From the NCBI GenBank assembly GCA_016110215.1, contig JADWQD010000020.1, positions 310,001 to 374,000 of the forward strand: a DNA stretch of 64,000 bases, read 5' to 3'. The position numbers were made by a program, and so were the translations under genes. How positions within the stretch are numbered: the stretch's first letter is position 1; each line of letters starts with the position of its first letter. Under the pieces are notes generated by a model. That model worked only from the letters and a program-made list of their open reading frames with translations, was not told where the DNA came from and made no database searches. This DNA is from Capronia americana. Taxonomy: Eukaryota > Ascomycota > Eurotiomycetes > Chaetothyriales > Herpotrichiellaceae. This document shows positions 1-13,599 of this stretch, piece by piece.

Positions 1-47
1 TACCCCAGCTGTCGTGATCACACTGGCTAACCATCCTGAAATTGCAG

Positions 48-1515
48 GCCATCATGTTGTGGGCACCGTACACCACGAGCAATGGTCAATGGATTGCAAA
101 CAAGATTCTCCAAGGATTCTTTGGTGCACCGATCGAATCACTGTGCGAGATATCGGTGTCGGACATTGTATGTGGCAAACCCCTTCGAAATGCTCGACTG
201 ACAATAGATCCAGTACTTCACACACGAGCGAGGCACATACATTGGAGTTTATGCCCTATTTCTAGCCGGCAGCAACTTCTTCGCTCCCGTTATTTCAGGC
301 TTCATCAACGACGGTCAAGGCTGGCAATGGGTCTTGGTACGCTTGCAAGCTGCTATTAAGCCATCGAGTGGGCGCTGATGATTCTCTCAGTTCTGGTGCG
401 CAATCTTCAATGGAGGTGCCTTCGTCATCCTCTTCTTCTTTATGGAAGAGACCAACTATCATCGAAAACCCCTCCTGGCCGTGGAACCGGATGAAGCACT
501 CCCCGACGAACAAGTCTCAGCAAACACCGAGTCTGGGCTTGAGGCATCTGCAGATCCGGAGAAGACGCCCACTGTTCAGAGTAAGGCCGGACAAGATGTG
601 TCCGAAGGCGCCGTTCACGTGTACCAGAAGAAATCCTTCCTGCAAAAAATGGCGCTTCTGCGGAAAGAAGACCTGCAAAAGAAGAATCAGTTGAAGGGGA
701 TGCTCCTTCGACCTCTGATCTTCTTTTCCTTTCCTGTCGTCTTCTTTTCAGGCTTCATGTACGGAGCAATCGTCTGCTATTTCAACGTCCTTAACGGCAC
801 TGCGTCGATCATCCTGTCGGCTCCACCCTACAACTTCTCATCAAGCATGGTCGGATTGTCTTATGTCTCTTGTCTGATAGGCGTATGTCTCGGGTGAGTG
901 GCATCCTCTGCAAGTTGCATTTGCTGCCTGATACTGACCTCGAATCTAGGGCATATTTTTCGGGTCCTATTGGTGATAAATTCATCTTGTGGAAAGCTCG
1001 GAAAAATCACGGCGTCATGGAGCCAGAGCACCGCCTGTGGCTCTACTGCGCTCTCTTGATTCTCATCCCCGGTGGCCTTCTTATCTGGGGATTGGGAGCT
1101 GCTCACCAAGTCCATTGGTTTGGGCTGATTGTCGCCATGGCCATGCTTGCTGCTTCCATTACGATAGGATGTCAACTGCCCGTCAGCTACTGCATCGATT
1201 CCTATAAAGACATAAGCGGAGATGCCATGGTGACTGTCATTTGCATCCGAAACACCATGAGTTTCGCGGTGAGCTATGGGTAAGGTTCCTCTGGGGCATC
1301 TTTTGATTGTCTTGCTAATGGCTTTTTGCAGGATCACACCATGGGTCACAAATATGGGATATCAAAATGCGTTCCTCGTGGCTGCATTCGTTGCCTTGGC
1401 CCAGACTTCTGTTTTCCTGGCGTTCATCAAGTGGGGTCGATCTCTACGAAAGGCCAGCGTGAACCGCTACTTGAAATATGTCAAGCAGATAGAAGACGAC
1501 GGTCTGATCCACTGA
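48..1515 (+). CDS. MFS transporter, DHA1/HOL1-like (5' end outside the window)
   Basis: This is the C-terminal part of a plasma-membrane major facilitator that probably moves small molecules or drugs by proton antiport. My exons are 48-167, 214-336, 391-893, 950-1279 and 1332-1515; each junction is in frame. The segment before 48 reads as an intron tail (CTAAC branch-like site at 27-31, CAG at 45-47), so the gene starts upstream. After splicing the DIYFTHERGTY motif appears, typical of fungal DHA1 carriers, followed by several membrane segments. A long charged cytoplasmic loop (about 478-700) separates the two six-helix halves, and the protein ends in a basic tail with stop at 1513-1515. The family is secure; the substrate cannot be told. 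Confidence 0.85.
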
Positions 1516-3941
1516 AGACCGCATCTTGTTATATGTACCCAGTCGGGGTCACAGTACAAGTGCAACATACAGTCGATGCTGGCGAGAGACTCCACGATCA
1601 AACGATGGTTTTGAAAAGAAGGATAAGATGCTGGTTGTGGTTGTTGACTATATCAAGAGCATAGATTTTACGATAGACCATTGTAATACATCGCTATACC
1701 GCTGGTCTTGTCCGGGCAGAGACGCATCCAGGCACTGCTCGGAGAATGTATTAGCCAACGCCGTGACTGAGCAGTATCAGCGATATGCCAACAGCTTTGG
1801 AATATAGAGCTTCCCGTCAGAAGCAAAGGGATAGATCGGATAGACGAGTGATAAACATGTTCTTCCCATCAGACGTCGGCGGTTCGCTGTCACGCTGGAG
1901 AGGTGAAAGGAGCACTTTTACGTGCGCCCAAGTATTCACATAACCTCCACTTACATTGCCCTTTGTCCTCGAGAAACATGGAGTCAAGGAGCGGACAGAA
2001 ACAGCCGATGTCCACTGTAAGGTTGCCACCGACCCTGGCTGAAAGCCACACAGATCAACTCGTCGCGCTTCGTCTTACCGAAGATTGGATCTAGCAATGA
2101 GTGATTCCCGATTGACCTTCGAGCAGATTGAGTTTCCGATATCAATCAACGCAGCTTCATGAAACATGCCACAGGCATCCGCACGCTTCCCCTGCGCCTT
2201 TATTGAGCTGGAGCAGGCTGTACCCCTCAGCGATGTTCCCGCTCCGGTTCCCACTTAGCCCCTCGCCTTGAACCTCCCGAATATCGATATGTTTATTCTA
2301 ACGTTTGCTGTTCGTTATTTTGAGTCACCAACCTTTCAAGTGTTGGCCAGGAAAGCATGTTCCTCGAGTGCGTGCGAAGCAAACCTGTCAACATCCAAGC
2401 GATTTCGTCTGTGGTCCTCCATGCTATTAATACGACTTGCCCAGGCGTCAATTTTGTTCGGTAGCAGGTACAACAGCCCATTTCTGGTTGCTCCTCCAGG
2501 AGTTCAAAATCATCATGCAGCGCGATGGCGAGAAGATGTCGTCAGAGCATGCTCAGTCTTTCGTTCTGTCCATCTTCGTGCCCCAATTGCAACGAAAGAG
2601 GAGCTTGTTGAAGCCAGTGAAGGTAGTGATCATTAGTTCCAACTCTGTCGGCCACGGCCAGGTCTCGAGAACGTCGCTGCAAGCCTCCTCCGAGAGCGAA
2701 GACCAGCGCATGCGAATTTACCGTGTTACCGATAAAGGAGGATCAATGCGAGTTAAAATGCCATGGGTACCATAGAGGAGCAGAGGAGAAATTTCGCTGG
2801 CTCTCAAAAGGCAATCACTGACAGAGTTGGAATAGTCGGAAGGATCAGTTTCAGGTCGTTGCAGTCGTTGCTTTTGGATGCGGCCGTGGTCTAAGAAGCG
2901 GCTGATGGATAAAGTAGCGTGTGTTGCAGTGATTGACCAAGCAAAGCCAGTACAACTGTAGAATGGGCATGGCGCGCGCCTCCACCGCTTGCACTCAGAC
3001 TCTCGTGGACGATATCGACACACAGAGGCGGCCGAGCGGTCCGCTCAGCTTAGGAAAATCCACGCTACCATCCCTGCTTGGGATCAAGAGCTGCACGTGG
3101 TTGCTCATCGTTCAGCGAACGCCTGCCGGTGAGATAATGAAGTGTTGGGCACCTGGTATCTCCTTCTGCGGCCCTATGCTCGATATCAATTGTGAATCTG
3201 TCATAGCGTAGCCAAGGATGAACGGATTCTCGGTGGTCTCTCGCTCCAGCAAATCAACCATCAGGGTGAGCCCGGGTACGCCGGTGACGGATCCCACTTG
3301 AGTTTATGAAGCCAAATCATTTCGTCTTATGGTCTAGGAGACAGACTGTGAATTCGCAAGCTCTCGAACGATGTGATCCTGCGCAGTGGAGGGAGAAAGG
3401 GGATGCAAGAATATCGATCTGGGGCAAGTGCGGAGGGGAATTCCGCATTTCTAGCGAAGTTTTCCCCCAGCCAGTCAATTGGTTTTGCGCGTGCTGGAAG
3501 CATCCCGTCCTCTCCTTCCAAAACTTCCAGTTCTCAGCGGCGGCGATAGTTACACCATCACATCTCCCAGAGAAATCGTATTCGAGACTCCGAGCCAGGG
3601 CCAATCTTCGGAGACAACCTAGATCCCGCCAAGATGGGGATGCGCAAACACCACGCATTGGGAATTCGTAGCCGGACGCGCCGCAGTCTCCCATGTCCGT
3701 CTTGAAACAAACTCATGCATACCACTGCTTTAGTGGCGTCTTGCCGACTCTTTGATACAGAGAAAGGTATGTGTTCGTCAGCTTAGTAACTAGAATTCCG
3801 CTTGCGATCTGCAACAGTAAGAAATGGTTTGACAGAATGGCACGGGGTGCTTTGCTTCAAACTATAAAGCGTACATCCATGCACTGCGCTCTGACAACGC
3901 GTCTTGACCTTTCCCACCAACTTCCCCCCCACCAATTGACA
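1516..3941. other. Gene-poor intergenic stretch
   Basis: This 2.4-kb stretch lies between the MFS stop and the amine oxidase start. Base composition is ordinary, unlike the block that begins at about 6.2 kb. Open frames here are short, overlap on both strands and show no motif, membrane pattern or intron-joined continuation that I recognise. The last few hundred bases presumably hold the amine oxidase promoter. A decayed gene cannot be excluded. Confidence 0.5.
3863..3868 (+). promoter_or_regulatory. Possible TATA box of the amine oxidase gene
   Basis: TATAAA lies 74-79 bases before the chosen start codon at 3942, followed by a pyrimidine-rich leader (CTTTCCC, CTTCCCCCCC) that is common near fungal transcription starts. 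This rests on motif and position only. Confidence 0.35.
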
Positions 3942-6037
3942 ATGGCACCGCATCCTCTGGACAACCTTTCAGCCGAAGAAACAAACAGTGCTCGCGACGT
4001 CATCGTCAGCCTCCATGCTGGTGTTGTCTTGAGCTTTCGCGAGACCTACTTGGATGAACCTCCAAAGCAACAGCTCATAGGATTCCTAACAGCGGAGCAC
4101 AGTGGTGAGAATATCGCGCCCCCACCTCGGCGAGCACTCGTACAGTATGATGTGATCGGCGCCGACCGAGTCCCGGAGTTTCATGAAGCCATCGTCGACT
4201 TGAACGAAAAGAAACGAGTGTCGCATACAGTGGTTGACAAGTCACAGCATGCGAGCTTGACATTGTGAGTAACCGCCTGCAGTGTGCGGAGGGCCGCTGA
4301 CGATCGTAACAGGTCTGAATTTGACACACTTGTCGATGTTTGTACAAAGTCCCAGATGTTCAAGGATGTATGTGCAGAGTTTGAGCTTCCGGAGGGGTTC
4401 GAAGTCCTTGTTGAGCCTTGGCCCTATGGCGGTTTGTCTCCGGATGACGAGAACCGACGTTACTTTCAAGGGCTTTGTTTTGCGAGAGACACAAGATCCG
4501 GTAACCCCGACGCGAACTTTTACGCTTTCCCTCTGCCATTTATCCCTATCATGGATGCGCATAAACAGGAAATCATCCGAATTGACCGACTCGCGACTGG
4601 TGGGAAAGACGATGCACTGGATTCGAAGACAGCCTCTAAGAAGATCATTGATCACTGCAGTCCCTCCGAGTACGTGCCGGAGCTGCTGAAGAACGGGACG
4701 AGAACGACGCTGAAACCGCTCAACGTTCTCCAACCTGAGGGTCCTTCGTTTTCTGTCGATGGCGGTCTTGTCGAGTGGCAGAATTGGAGGTTTCGTGTCA
4801 GCTTCAACCCTAGAGAAGGCGCGGTCATTCACGATATTCATTTCGGCGGAAGGAGTGTCATCTATCGCTTGAGCATCAGCGAGATGACCGTACCATATGC
4901 CGACCCTCGTCCTCCGTTTCCTCGGAAACAAGCCTTTGACTTTGGCGACGGCGGAGCAGGCAACTGTGCGAATAACCTCTCTCTGGGTTGTGACTGTCTC
5001 GGAGTGATCAAGTACTTTGACGGCGTCGTCACTGGGCCCGACGGAACTGCAAAGCCTGCGCCGAATGTCGTCTGTCTTCATGAGCAGGACAATGGCATTG
5101 GCTGGAAGCACACGAATTGGCGGACCGGGCGAGCTGTTGTGACACGGTCCAGGGAGCTCGTGGTTCAGTTCATCATCACTCTGGCCAACTACGAGTACAT
5201 CTTTGCATACAAGTTCGATCAAGCCGGCGGACTCACGGTGGAAACTCGCGCAACAGGTATTGTCTCTGTCGTCAACATTGATCCGGGCAAGACAAGTTTG
5301 TATGGAAATATTGTCTCACCTGGTGCATTGGCACAGAATCACCAACATATCTTCTGTGTTCGAATTGACCCTGCAATTGACGGGTACAAGAACACGGTGC
5401 TAGCGGAAGAATCTCACCGCGCTCCTGTCGACAAGAAGACCAATCCACAAGGGAACTATTATGAAGTCCGGCAGAAAGTTGTTGAGAGAAGCCAGTGTCT
5501 CGATGCTGCTCCTGAGCACAATCGAGTCATCAAGATGATCAACAGGGACAAGGTGAACCCAATCAGTCGGAAGCCAGTTGGGTATAAATTCACGCCTGCA
5601 CCAACACAGCTCTTGCTCGCCGATCCGGATTCTATTCAATCCAAACGAGCATTGTTTGCACAGCATCATGTTTGGGTGACGAAGCATCTCGATGGAGAGC
5701 TTTACGCGGGCGGCAGATACACTCTGCAAAGTCAGAATGAGATTGGTGGTGTTGCCGATGCCGTGAAGCGTGATGAAGTGGTCCAAGATGAGGACGTCGT
5801 CGTGTGGAATGTGTTTGGACTGACGCATAACCCCAGGGTCGAAGATTGGCCTGTTATGTGAGTATTGATGCTTGATTGATTTGGTGTCATATCTAATAAT
5901 GTCGCAGGCCAGTTGAGATTCATCAACTACACATCAAGCCAACAGATTTCTTCACAGAAAACCCTGCAATCGATGTACCGTCGACAAGGAATGAGACTTC
6001 TGTGCTGTCGAATGGCAGTTCTACTTGTTGCAATTAA
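3942..6037 (+). CDS. Copper-containing primary amine oxidase
   Basis: It oxidatively deaminates primary amines to aldehyde, ammonia and hydrogen peroxide, using copper and a self-made topaquinone cofactor, and lets fungi use amines as nitrogen source. Exons 3942-4264, 4313-5857 and 5908-6037 give 665 aa, the usual family length. Visible landmarks are the topaquinone motif LANYEY (its Tyr becomes the cofactor), the copper-ligand HxH in NHQHIF, the late copper histidine in LTHNPRVEDWPVMP, and the region around AFDFGDGGAG where the catalytic base is expected. The last intron falls inside the WPVMP motif, and splicing restores it. The C-terminus (STCCN) is not a PTS1, so peroxisomal targeting is not supported. 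The ATG at 3942 is preferred over the in-frame upstream extension because it matches family length. The AT-rich block begins only about 130 bp past the stop, yet the coding sequence looks unmutated. Confidence 0.95.
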
Positions 6038-6181
6038 TCGGCAGGGCGGGAGATGAGATGTGAGGGAGAGAAATGAAGGGGAGAGACGAAGAGAGGTGGA
6101 GAGCGATGAAGAGAGATAAAGGGGAGGTGGACATATAATCGTAGTGGAACATCTATAGCTAGGTGAGAAGTGGATATATTG

Positions 6182-6187
6182 AATAAA
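6182..6187 (+). terminator. Possible polyadenylation signal of the amine oxidase gene
   Basis: AATAAA lies 145 bases past the amine oxidase stop, at the edge of the AT-rich block. Such hexamers are frequent by chance in AT-rich DNA, so this is weak. Confidence 0.3.
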
Positions 6188-6583
6188 GAGTGTACTGTCC
6201 GGAATAGCTGCTTGAATTATAATTATATTAAATAGCTATATTTATACCGGAGAGAAAAAGAGATAAATAAAGTATAGATAAAATCTAATATAGTTCTTAA
6301 GTTATTAAAGTACTTCACCTACCTCTATATCCTTACTAATATCCCCTAGTAACGCCTAAATCTATATCTCGAGACTCTACTTATCTATACTATAAACTAA
6401 GCTTAGGTTTAAAGTAAAATAATAGAGATAATATAATAAGATTAGTACTATTAGATAGAGCTTATCTAAACAATTTAAATAATATAACTTTTATTTAATA
6501 ATACCTTATAATAAATATAGTAATTATTACTAAAGATATAGTTATTATAATAGTATATAGTAAGTTAGCTAAGAGCCGCTAAA

Positions 6584-6720
6584 AGTATAATAATTTAGAA
6601 TCTAATTTAGTATTATATACTAAGAATATAATAATTTAGAACTTAATTTAGTATTATATACTAAGAGTATAATAATTCTTAACTAATTTAATATTATATA
6701 CTAAGAGTATAATAATTTTA
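6584..6720. repeat. 41-bp direct tandem repeat
   Basis: The core AGTATAATAATTTAGAA recurs at 6584, 6625, 6666 and 6706 (spacing 41, 41 and 40 bp), with ATTTAGTATTATATACTAAG between copies. It is followed at 6720-6790 by a shorter array of TATAGCCTTATA-type units. It is AT-only and probably a decayed minisatellite or part of a transposon end. Confidence 0.7.
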
Positions 6721-9299
6721 CTATAGCCTTATATTCTAATTTACTATATTATAGCCTTATACTTACTATAATATAGCTTTATATTTATTATACTATAGTC
6801 TCTAAAAAAGAATACTATATATAAATTTATATTTTATTATAATTTAGTATTTATAATTTATCTTTATAATACTTTACTAATAATAATCTTTTTTTTTTTT
6901 TTTTTTAATTTTTTACTTTTAGAAGTTACTTAAAGCTTATATTAAGAATTCTATAATTTATTAAATAGAATAGAGAAAACCCTTATAAAGAATAAAATTT
7001 ATCCTCTTTAGTTTTTATTAGTTTTACTTTATACTAAATATTTATAAGCCTTTATAAATAGTACTAAATTATTCTTTAAGTCTTTAAGCTTTCCTCTCTT
7101 CTTTCCTTTTCTCTTTAGTTATAATTAATTATAACTTATCTCCCTTTAGAAGAGTAAGGTTCTAGAGATATTAGGATTATAGGCCTCCTCTCTAAAGTTA
7201 TTTAAAAGTTTTTAAGTACTCTTTAGTTATAATAAGTTATAACTTTTCTTTAGTAGTAAAGTAAAGCTAAAGTAAGATTAAAGTAAGATATAGTTAAGAT
7301 AAATATAAAGTAAATTATTAATAAATTATAAATAAATTATAAGATAAATAATAAATAAGAGAGAAGTAAAAAATAAATAAATAATTAATAAATATTATAA
7401 TCTTTATCTTTTACTTTAACTTTTATATTATAGTTATAAGTAATTATAATTAATCTTATATAAATTCTTTAATATAAATATATCTTTATACCTCTTCTTT
7501 ATTTTTCTTATACCTTTCTTTATACTATATTTTTTATCTTTTTTCTTTTTTATTTATAATCTTTTATAGCTACTATATTATATAAAGGTCTTTATAAGCG
7601 CTTTAATAGTTATATCTATATAATCCTTTAAGTATATACTCTTAGTAAACTTTTTAAACTACTAAATTACTAATAGTTATAAAGACTTTTAATAATATTA
7701 TAAATATTCTAAATTAGCGCGACCCTTAAGATAAGTACCTCTTCTAAATCACTATCTTTATTAGTAAGTACTTTTAGTAACTATTTATAACTATACTAAC
7801 CCCCTTAATAAAACTCTAAACTTTTAAAGATAAAGTATACTTAATTTAAATTAAGAGAGATTATAATAATCTATATTTATATTATCTCTCTTATAACTAT
7901 TTATAACTAACTTATTAACTTATATTAAGTATATTAGCTAATATAGTAAATTTAAAATTTATATATTCTTTAGTAGTATAAAGTATAGTAGTAAGCTAGC
8001 TTATCTCTTTATAATATATTATAATTTATTAATTTTATTTTAGTTTATACTTACTATATTTAGTAATTTAAGAAAGTTAACTATACTTTTATTATTAAAT
8101 ATAAGTCTTACCTCTTTATAACTTATTATAACTATATTAACTCTTTTAGTAATAACTAAAGAAGTCTTAGTTTATAAAGCTTAAAAGATTATTAAAGAGA
8201 TACTTTATAAAGCTTAAAAGACTATTATAATTACTTATAACTCTTTATAAACTTTTAAAATTATTAAATCTACTCTTAAGGCTAAAGCTAAGTCTATTTT
8301 TAAATTAGTTATAACTAGTTCCGCTTTAGTTATAAAGTATTTTACTTATTAATAAGTTAATACCTATAAACTTAGAGACCTCTTAAATTAAGTAGTTATA
8401 TAAGGTTTTAAATAGTTTTTATAAAGTTTTAATATTATATATACTAGTAAAAAGTAGAGTAACTAATTATAATAGCTTATAACTAAGTAAGTAGATATTT
8501 TAGGCTATAAGCTTTATTACTTATATCTTTTAATAAAAGCTTATAACCTTAAGTAAATAGATAAGCTAGTAAATAATAAGCTAGTACTTTAACTAAAGTA
8601 CTATATATAATATAACTAACTTTCTTTAATAAAACCTTTCTTAAACTCCTATAACTACTTATAACCGTTTTAAATAAGATAAGGGCTAGCTAGTTAGCCT
8701 ATACTCCGCGCTTATATCTAAGGCTAAGTCTAAGGCTAAATTAGAGAAGGAGATTTATTTACTATAGCTAAATTACTATTACCTTAGCCTTCACTAGAGA
8801 TTTAACTAGTCTTTAGTAATTACTTTAATATTAGAGGTTATAAAGGAGTACTCTTCTCTTTTACTAATTAAGATAGTATTTAATAATATACTTTATAGTT
8901 TATTATAACTACTTATAATTATATATAAAGAGAATTTCTAAAACTTTTCTTTTATAAAGAAAGATATTAAGTCTAATTTTTTTTATATAGATTTAAATTA
9001 TTATTATACTTAATATCTTTAAAAAAATTATATATAATTTCTTTAGATTATATCTCTCTATAAGGAGAGCTAAAGGCCTTCTATATATAGGGATAAACTT
9101 AATATATTAAGTCTATCTCCGGTCTTATATAGCTTAGAAGTATTTTTACTAGGCCTTCTTTTAAGACTTTAATTATATAGTTACTAAATTACTTAAATCT
9201 TATTATAAAATCTTAATATAATATTAATTAAGAAAGTTTAGCTATAGCTACTAGAGCTTAAGTACTATTAAGATTACTCTTTATTATAATATCTATTAT

Positions 9300-12200
9300 C
9301 TTATCTTAAAGTAGTATAACCGGATCTTACTATACTCCTTTCTAATAAATTAGCCCGCTAAGAAGTAATATATCTATAGAAGAAGTATCGCGAGCCTTTT
9401 TTTAGTATTAAGATAGATTAGGGGGACCCCTAACTCTCTCTTAAGGGTTAAGCCCTCTATCGCCTTATATATACCGGTTATATACTATAACCTCTAATTT
9501 TATATTATCTTTAGCCTCTTATTAGCTAACTTTATTATTAATCTAAGGTTATTTAGACTCTACTAAATTTTTAAGGCGAAACTTATTATAGGCTAAAGTA
9601 TTATTAAGTAAATAAGTTATAATTATAATAGTTTCGCCCCTTAAGTTAAATAAGTAATATAGCTAAATATAAGTAATTATAACTTAAATTAACTTTTTAC
9701 CTCTTAAAGTTATTTCTTTTACTATAGTTTTAAGTTTATTTATACCTTTAGAATCTTAATAGTTTACTTTATCTTTAGTTATATCTCCTTAATCTTAGCC
9801 TCTATCTTTATATTAAACTTACTTTAGTTTCTTATAAAGTAAATTAGCTTATATTTATTTAGAGTAAACTTTACCTTATAGCTTAGTATTTATTACTAGT
9901 ATTTATAATAAATTCTCTTTAGTTTTATATAGTTATACTCTATAGACTTACTATATATAAGGATATATATATTATTTATAAATTTAACTAAAGTAATTTA
10001 TAGCTCTTTATTCCTAATATTATTTAGAAGATCCGCTATAAAGAAGAGAAAGATAATTAATAAGACTAGAGACCTCTATAGAATCCTCTTAATTATATTA
10101 AAGTATAGAGTCTTATCTTTTAATATACTAAGTTTTATAGTTTATCTATTTAGAAAACTCTTTATTTATCTTATTATAAGGCTTAAGACGCGTCTCTTTT
10201 AAAGGTTATATAATAACTATAAATATAATATATTATTAAAGGCTCCTATAATATTTATATAAAGTACTATAATTACTTATAACTCTTTAAAAAAGTTTTA
10301 GATTATATAGATTTATTCTATAATAAGCTAGAGTACTAAACTTATTAATCTTCTCTTTTAGACTTTTATTTATAAATTAAAGAAAAAATAATAGGTTTTT
10401 ACTAGTTTTAAGAGTCTCCTTATAATAATAATCTTAAAGATCTTCTTTATAGTATTAAGTAATATAATTAATTAATATATATTAATAATAAAATAGTTAG
10501 ACTTATTTAGCTTCTTTAAAATAAGTATAATTACTTACTTTTATTTTATAAAGTAGTATCTTAGTTATAATATTACTATAAAGATTTATAAAAGTCTTAA
10601 GACTAGCTATATTATAATAGCCTTAATAACTATATTTAGGATTTAGTTTAAGCCTAGTACTTTTTTATTTATAACCCTTTAGATTACTATATATACTTTA
10701 TCTTCCTCTATTTTATCTTATATAGAGAGTAGCTCTAAGTAGCTAGTTATCTTAATATCTCTTATATCTATATATATATTCTCGAGAAAGAACTACTTTT
10801 AAAAGGTTTAAAGCTTCTCTTAAAAGTTTATAATCTATTTAGTCTCTCCTTATATCGCCTTAATTATAATCTTTAATAACTATAAGAGGGCCCTTATAGT
10901 TTCTACTTATTTTAACTATTTACTAGTTTTCTATAGGTCTTTTAAAGTTCCCGCTAATTTAGTGATCCCTTAGTAAAAGGCTTATTACTTTATCTTCCTT
11001 ATTACTATAACCTTTCTATTTCTTATAACTCTTTAGAGCTTAAGGGATTATATAGTATTAAGGTATAAATAGTTAAGGTAGGCTCTCTAATACTCTCTTA
11101 TTATTTATAAGTATTTATTAGTCTAGTAAAACTTATTATACTTTAAGAACTTTATTTATAAGATTAATATCTTAATTATATTTATAATAATTTATATTAT
11201 ATCTTAGACTACTATATTAATTTAGCTTTTAGAGTTTAGCTAGTAACTTATATCTTAGCGCTTAAGGGCCTTTAGTATTACTTTTAAGTCTAGCTTCTTT
11301 TAGTTTCGTCTTTAGAAGGTTTTAGCTAGTTCTAAATTAAAGTAAATAGTTATTTTAATAGATTTATAATTAGAAGATTATTCTATATTTAATTATATAG
11401 TATATTATAATACTTTATAAATATAGAGAGTTAAAAGAAATACTAAGTTAATTATACTTTTAGTACCTCTTTTCTTTTAGGTTATTATCTTAAAAGGGGT
11501 TATAAGTAATAATAAATAGTCCCTTATAATATTAAGGAAGTCGTTAACTATAGAGTAAAATATAAATTTATTTAGTCTATTCTATATAAGGTAATAAAGA
11601 TTAAAGTCCCTAACTATAAGGTTTATTATATCTACTTATAACTTCTTAGGGAGAAGGGTAAGGGCGCCTTAAAGCTAGGAGAAGCTTAACTTAGGGCTTA
11701 GGTTATAGATATTATAAATATCTATAATAATATCCTCTTATCTAATTAAGATTATTTAAAAGTCTATAAAGTAGTTTATAACCGATTATAAGCTAATCTT
11801 TAGCCTCTTATTAATATAGAGATATATCCTTATATTATTATATTAAGGGTATATAAGGTAGAAGAGAAGGTAAGATAAGTAATAACTTATTATAATATAT
11901 TTATTTTACTATAGCTTTTAGATTATAATAATATTAAACTTATAGACTTTTATATTCTTAAGAAGCGAGATAATTATATCCTCTTTCCTATAATTTATAT
12001 TATACTATAAGATCTATAAAGTAATTATACTTATTTATAATCTAAAGAGTCTCTACTTAAACTTTTAATCTTAGTATTCTCCTTATTTCTTTTTAATAAG
12101 GACTTATTCTAAAGAGTTATAAAAGGGGGCGATATATTACTAATAGTTCTTTTTCCGGATATATTAAGTTAAGATTACCTTAAGTCTTTATTTACTAATA

Positions 12201-13560
12201 TAATACTAATAAGCCTTTCTCTTTATCTTAATATCTATAGATTAGGTTATACTTTAATACTAAGAGTTACCCCTCTCGCTAAGGTTACTATAGAACTTAT
12301 TATAGCCTTCTTTAATATATTATTATAGTATTATAACGCTAGCTTTTTTAGATCCCTTACTTTTTAGATCTTTTATCTCTAAACCTAGTATCTTTTATTC
12401 TATACTCTATAGTTTCCTTTATATAGTATATATTTATTAGCCGCTCTATATAGTTTTAAGTATTTATAAGCGGTATAGCGCTTAATATAGTTTATATAAG
12501 TTATTTTATTTCTATAAATCTAAGTAATATATTTAAACTATTAGTAGTTATAATATTATATAACTCTTATCTTTCTTATAAACCTTTTATATTCTTTAAT
12601 TTCCTAGTTTATTATTAAATCTTCTATAATAATCCGGTTTATATTATAAGCTATTAAAACCTTAATAATTAGGGAGCTAAACTTCTTCTTCGCTTAACTT
12701 ATACTCTTTAGCTAGCTTACTCTTAAAATCTTAAGATTTAAGTAAAGACGTCGGTTTTTCTCTTAAATCTTTATAGCTACTTATACTTATTAGAAGATAT
12801 TAATATCCCTTATTTAGACTATATAAATAAAGACTATAAAGATAGTTCTCTTAACCTTTATAGATAATATAATAACCTATAACTACTTAAAACTCTTCTT
12901 AAGTAAGACTCTTAACTTTATTTATATTATTATAATAAGAAGGTCCTTACTTATTAATTTCTAAATAATTAAGATATCTTTTATTACTTTCTTTAGCTCT
13001 TTATATTAGATTATATTAAGTAGCGCCTTAACCTCTATATCCCTTAAGTACTCGTGTTCTTAGTCGCTTTAGATTATAACTATAATTTCCTTATCGCGCC
13101 TCTTTATAAAAGGTTCTATAGAAGTAGAGGTAGTGTTTAGCTAATTAGCCTAGGCCGCCACCTAGCTCTATATTCACTATATACTTAGTCCGCTTAGTAA
13201 TAGTTTCTTCTTAATCTCCTCTATATTTACTAGGATCTACTTAATACTATTTATAACTAGCTTATTATATAATATTATATTACTTACGTTACTAGTATTT
13301 AGAATCTAGATAATTCTAAATAATATATCTTTCTCTACTACTATATACTTCTTTCTATCTCTTTTAATAATCTCCGTACTATCTATAAGCTTCTAGAGCT
13401 TCTTAAATTATTCCGTAACTATATAGAACCGCGCGTTACTACTTATAGATATAGAGGGATTAGTACTTCCCCTATTATCTTCCCTTCTTTCTCTCTTAAT
13501 TTCTTTTATCCTCTCTTTTTAGGGGATTTTTAGCTAGTAGCTAGACTATTTATAGCTATT
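9300..13560 (-). mobile_element. Tad1-like LINE retrotransposon relic (RIP-destroyed)
   Basis: Translating the minus strand through stops gives the order expected of a Tad1-clade LINE. A gag-like ORF1 tail lies at about 12.76-12.54 kb, with residues resembling the pre-zinc-knuckle block and a degraded CCHC start (RVIQYYNY). An endonuclease-like NDFLNIIRDYLL segment lies near 11.56-11.50 kb, where GDFNLHHPLW is expected. Reverse-transcriptase fingers lie at about 10.7-10.5 kb, and the RT catalytic region at 9985-9945 reads FINNIYILIYSKS where active Tad elements have FVDDTNILAYSKS. Stops are everywhere and the catalytic aspartates are changed, so it is dead. Ends are approximate; I found no poly-A tail or target-site duplication. 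Confidence 0.7.
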
Positions 13561-13599
13561 TATAGTTATCTATAACTATATACTATCCTTTATTAAAGA

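Noticed and set aside
2268..2775. Plus-strand frames of 110-120 codons
   Set aside because: Two overlapping frames compete, neither has a family motif or sensible composition, and no splice continuation was found.
3317..3694. Minus-strand 125-codon frame in the gap before the amine oxidase
   Set aside because: Overlapping open frames occur on both strands here with no domain, no signal peptide and no good exon partner; it looks like chance.
4242..5222. 326-codon minus-strand frame
   Set aside because: It is the antisense shadow of the copper amine oxidase, whose catalytic motifs are unambiguous.
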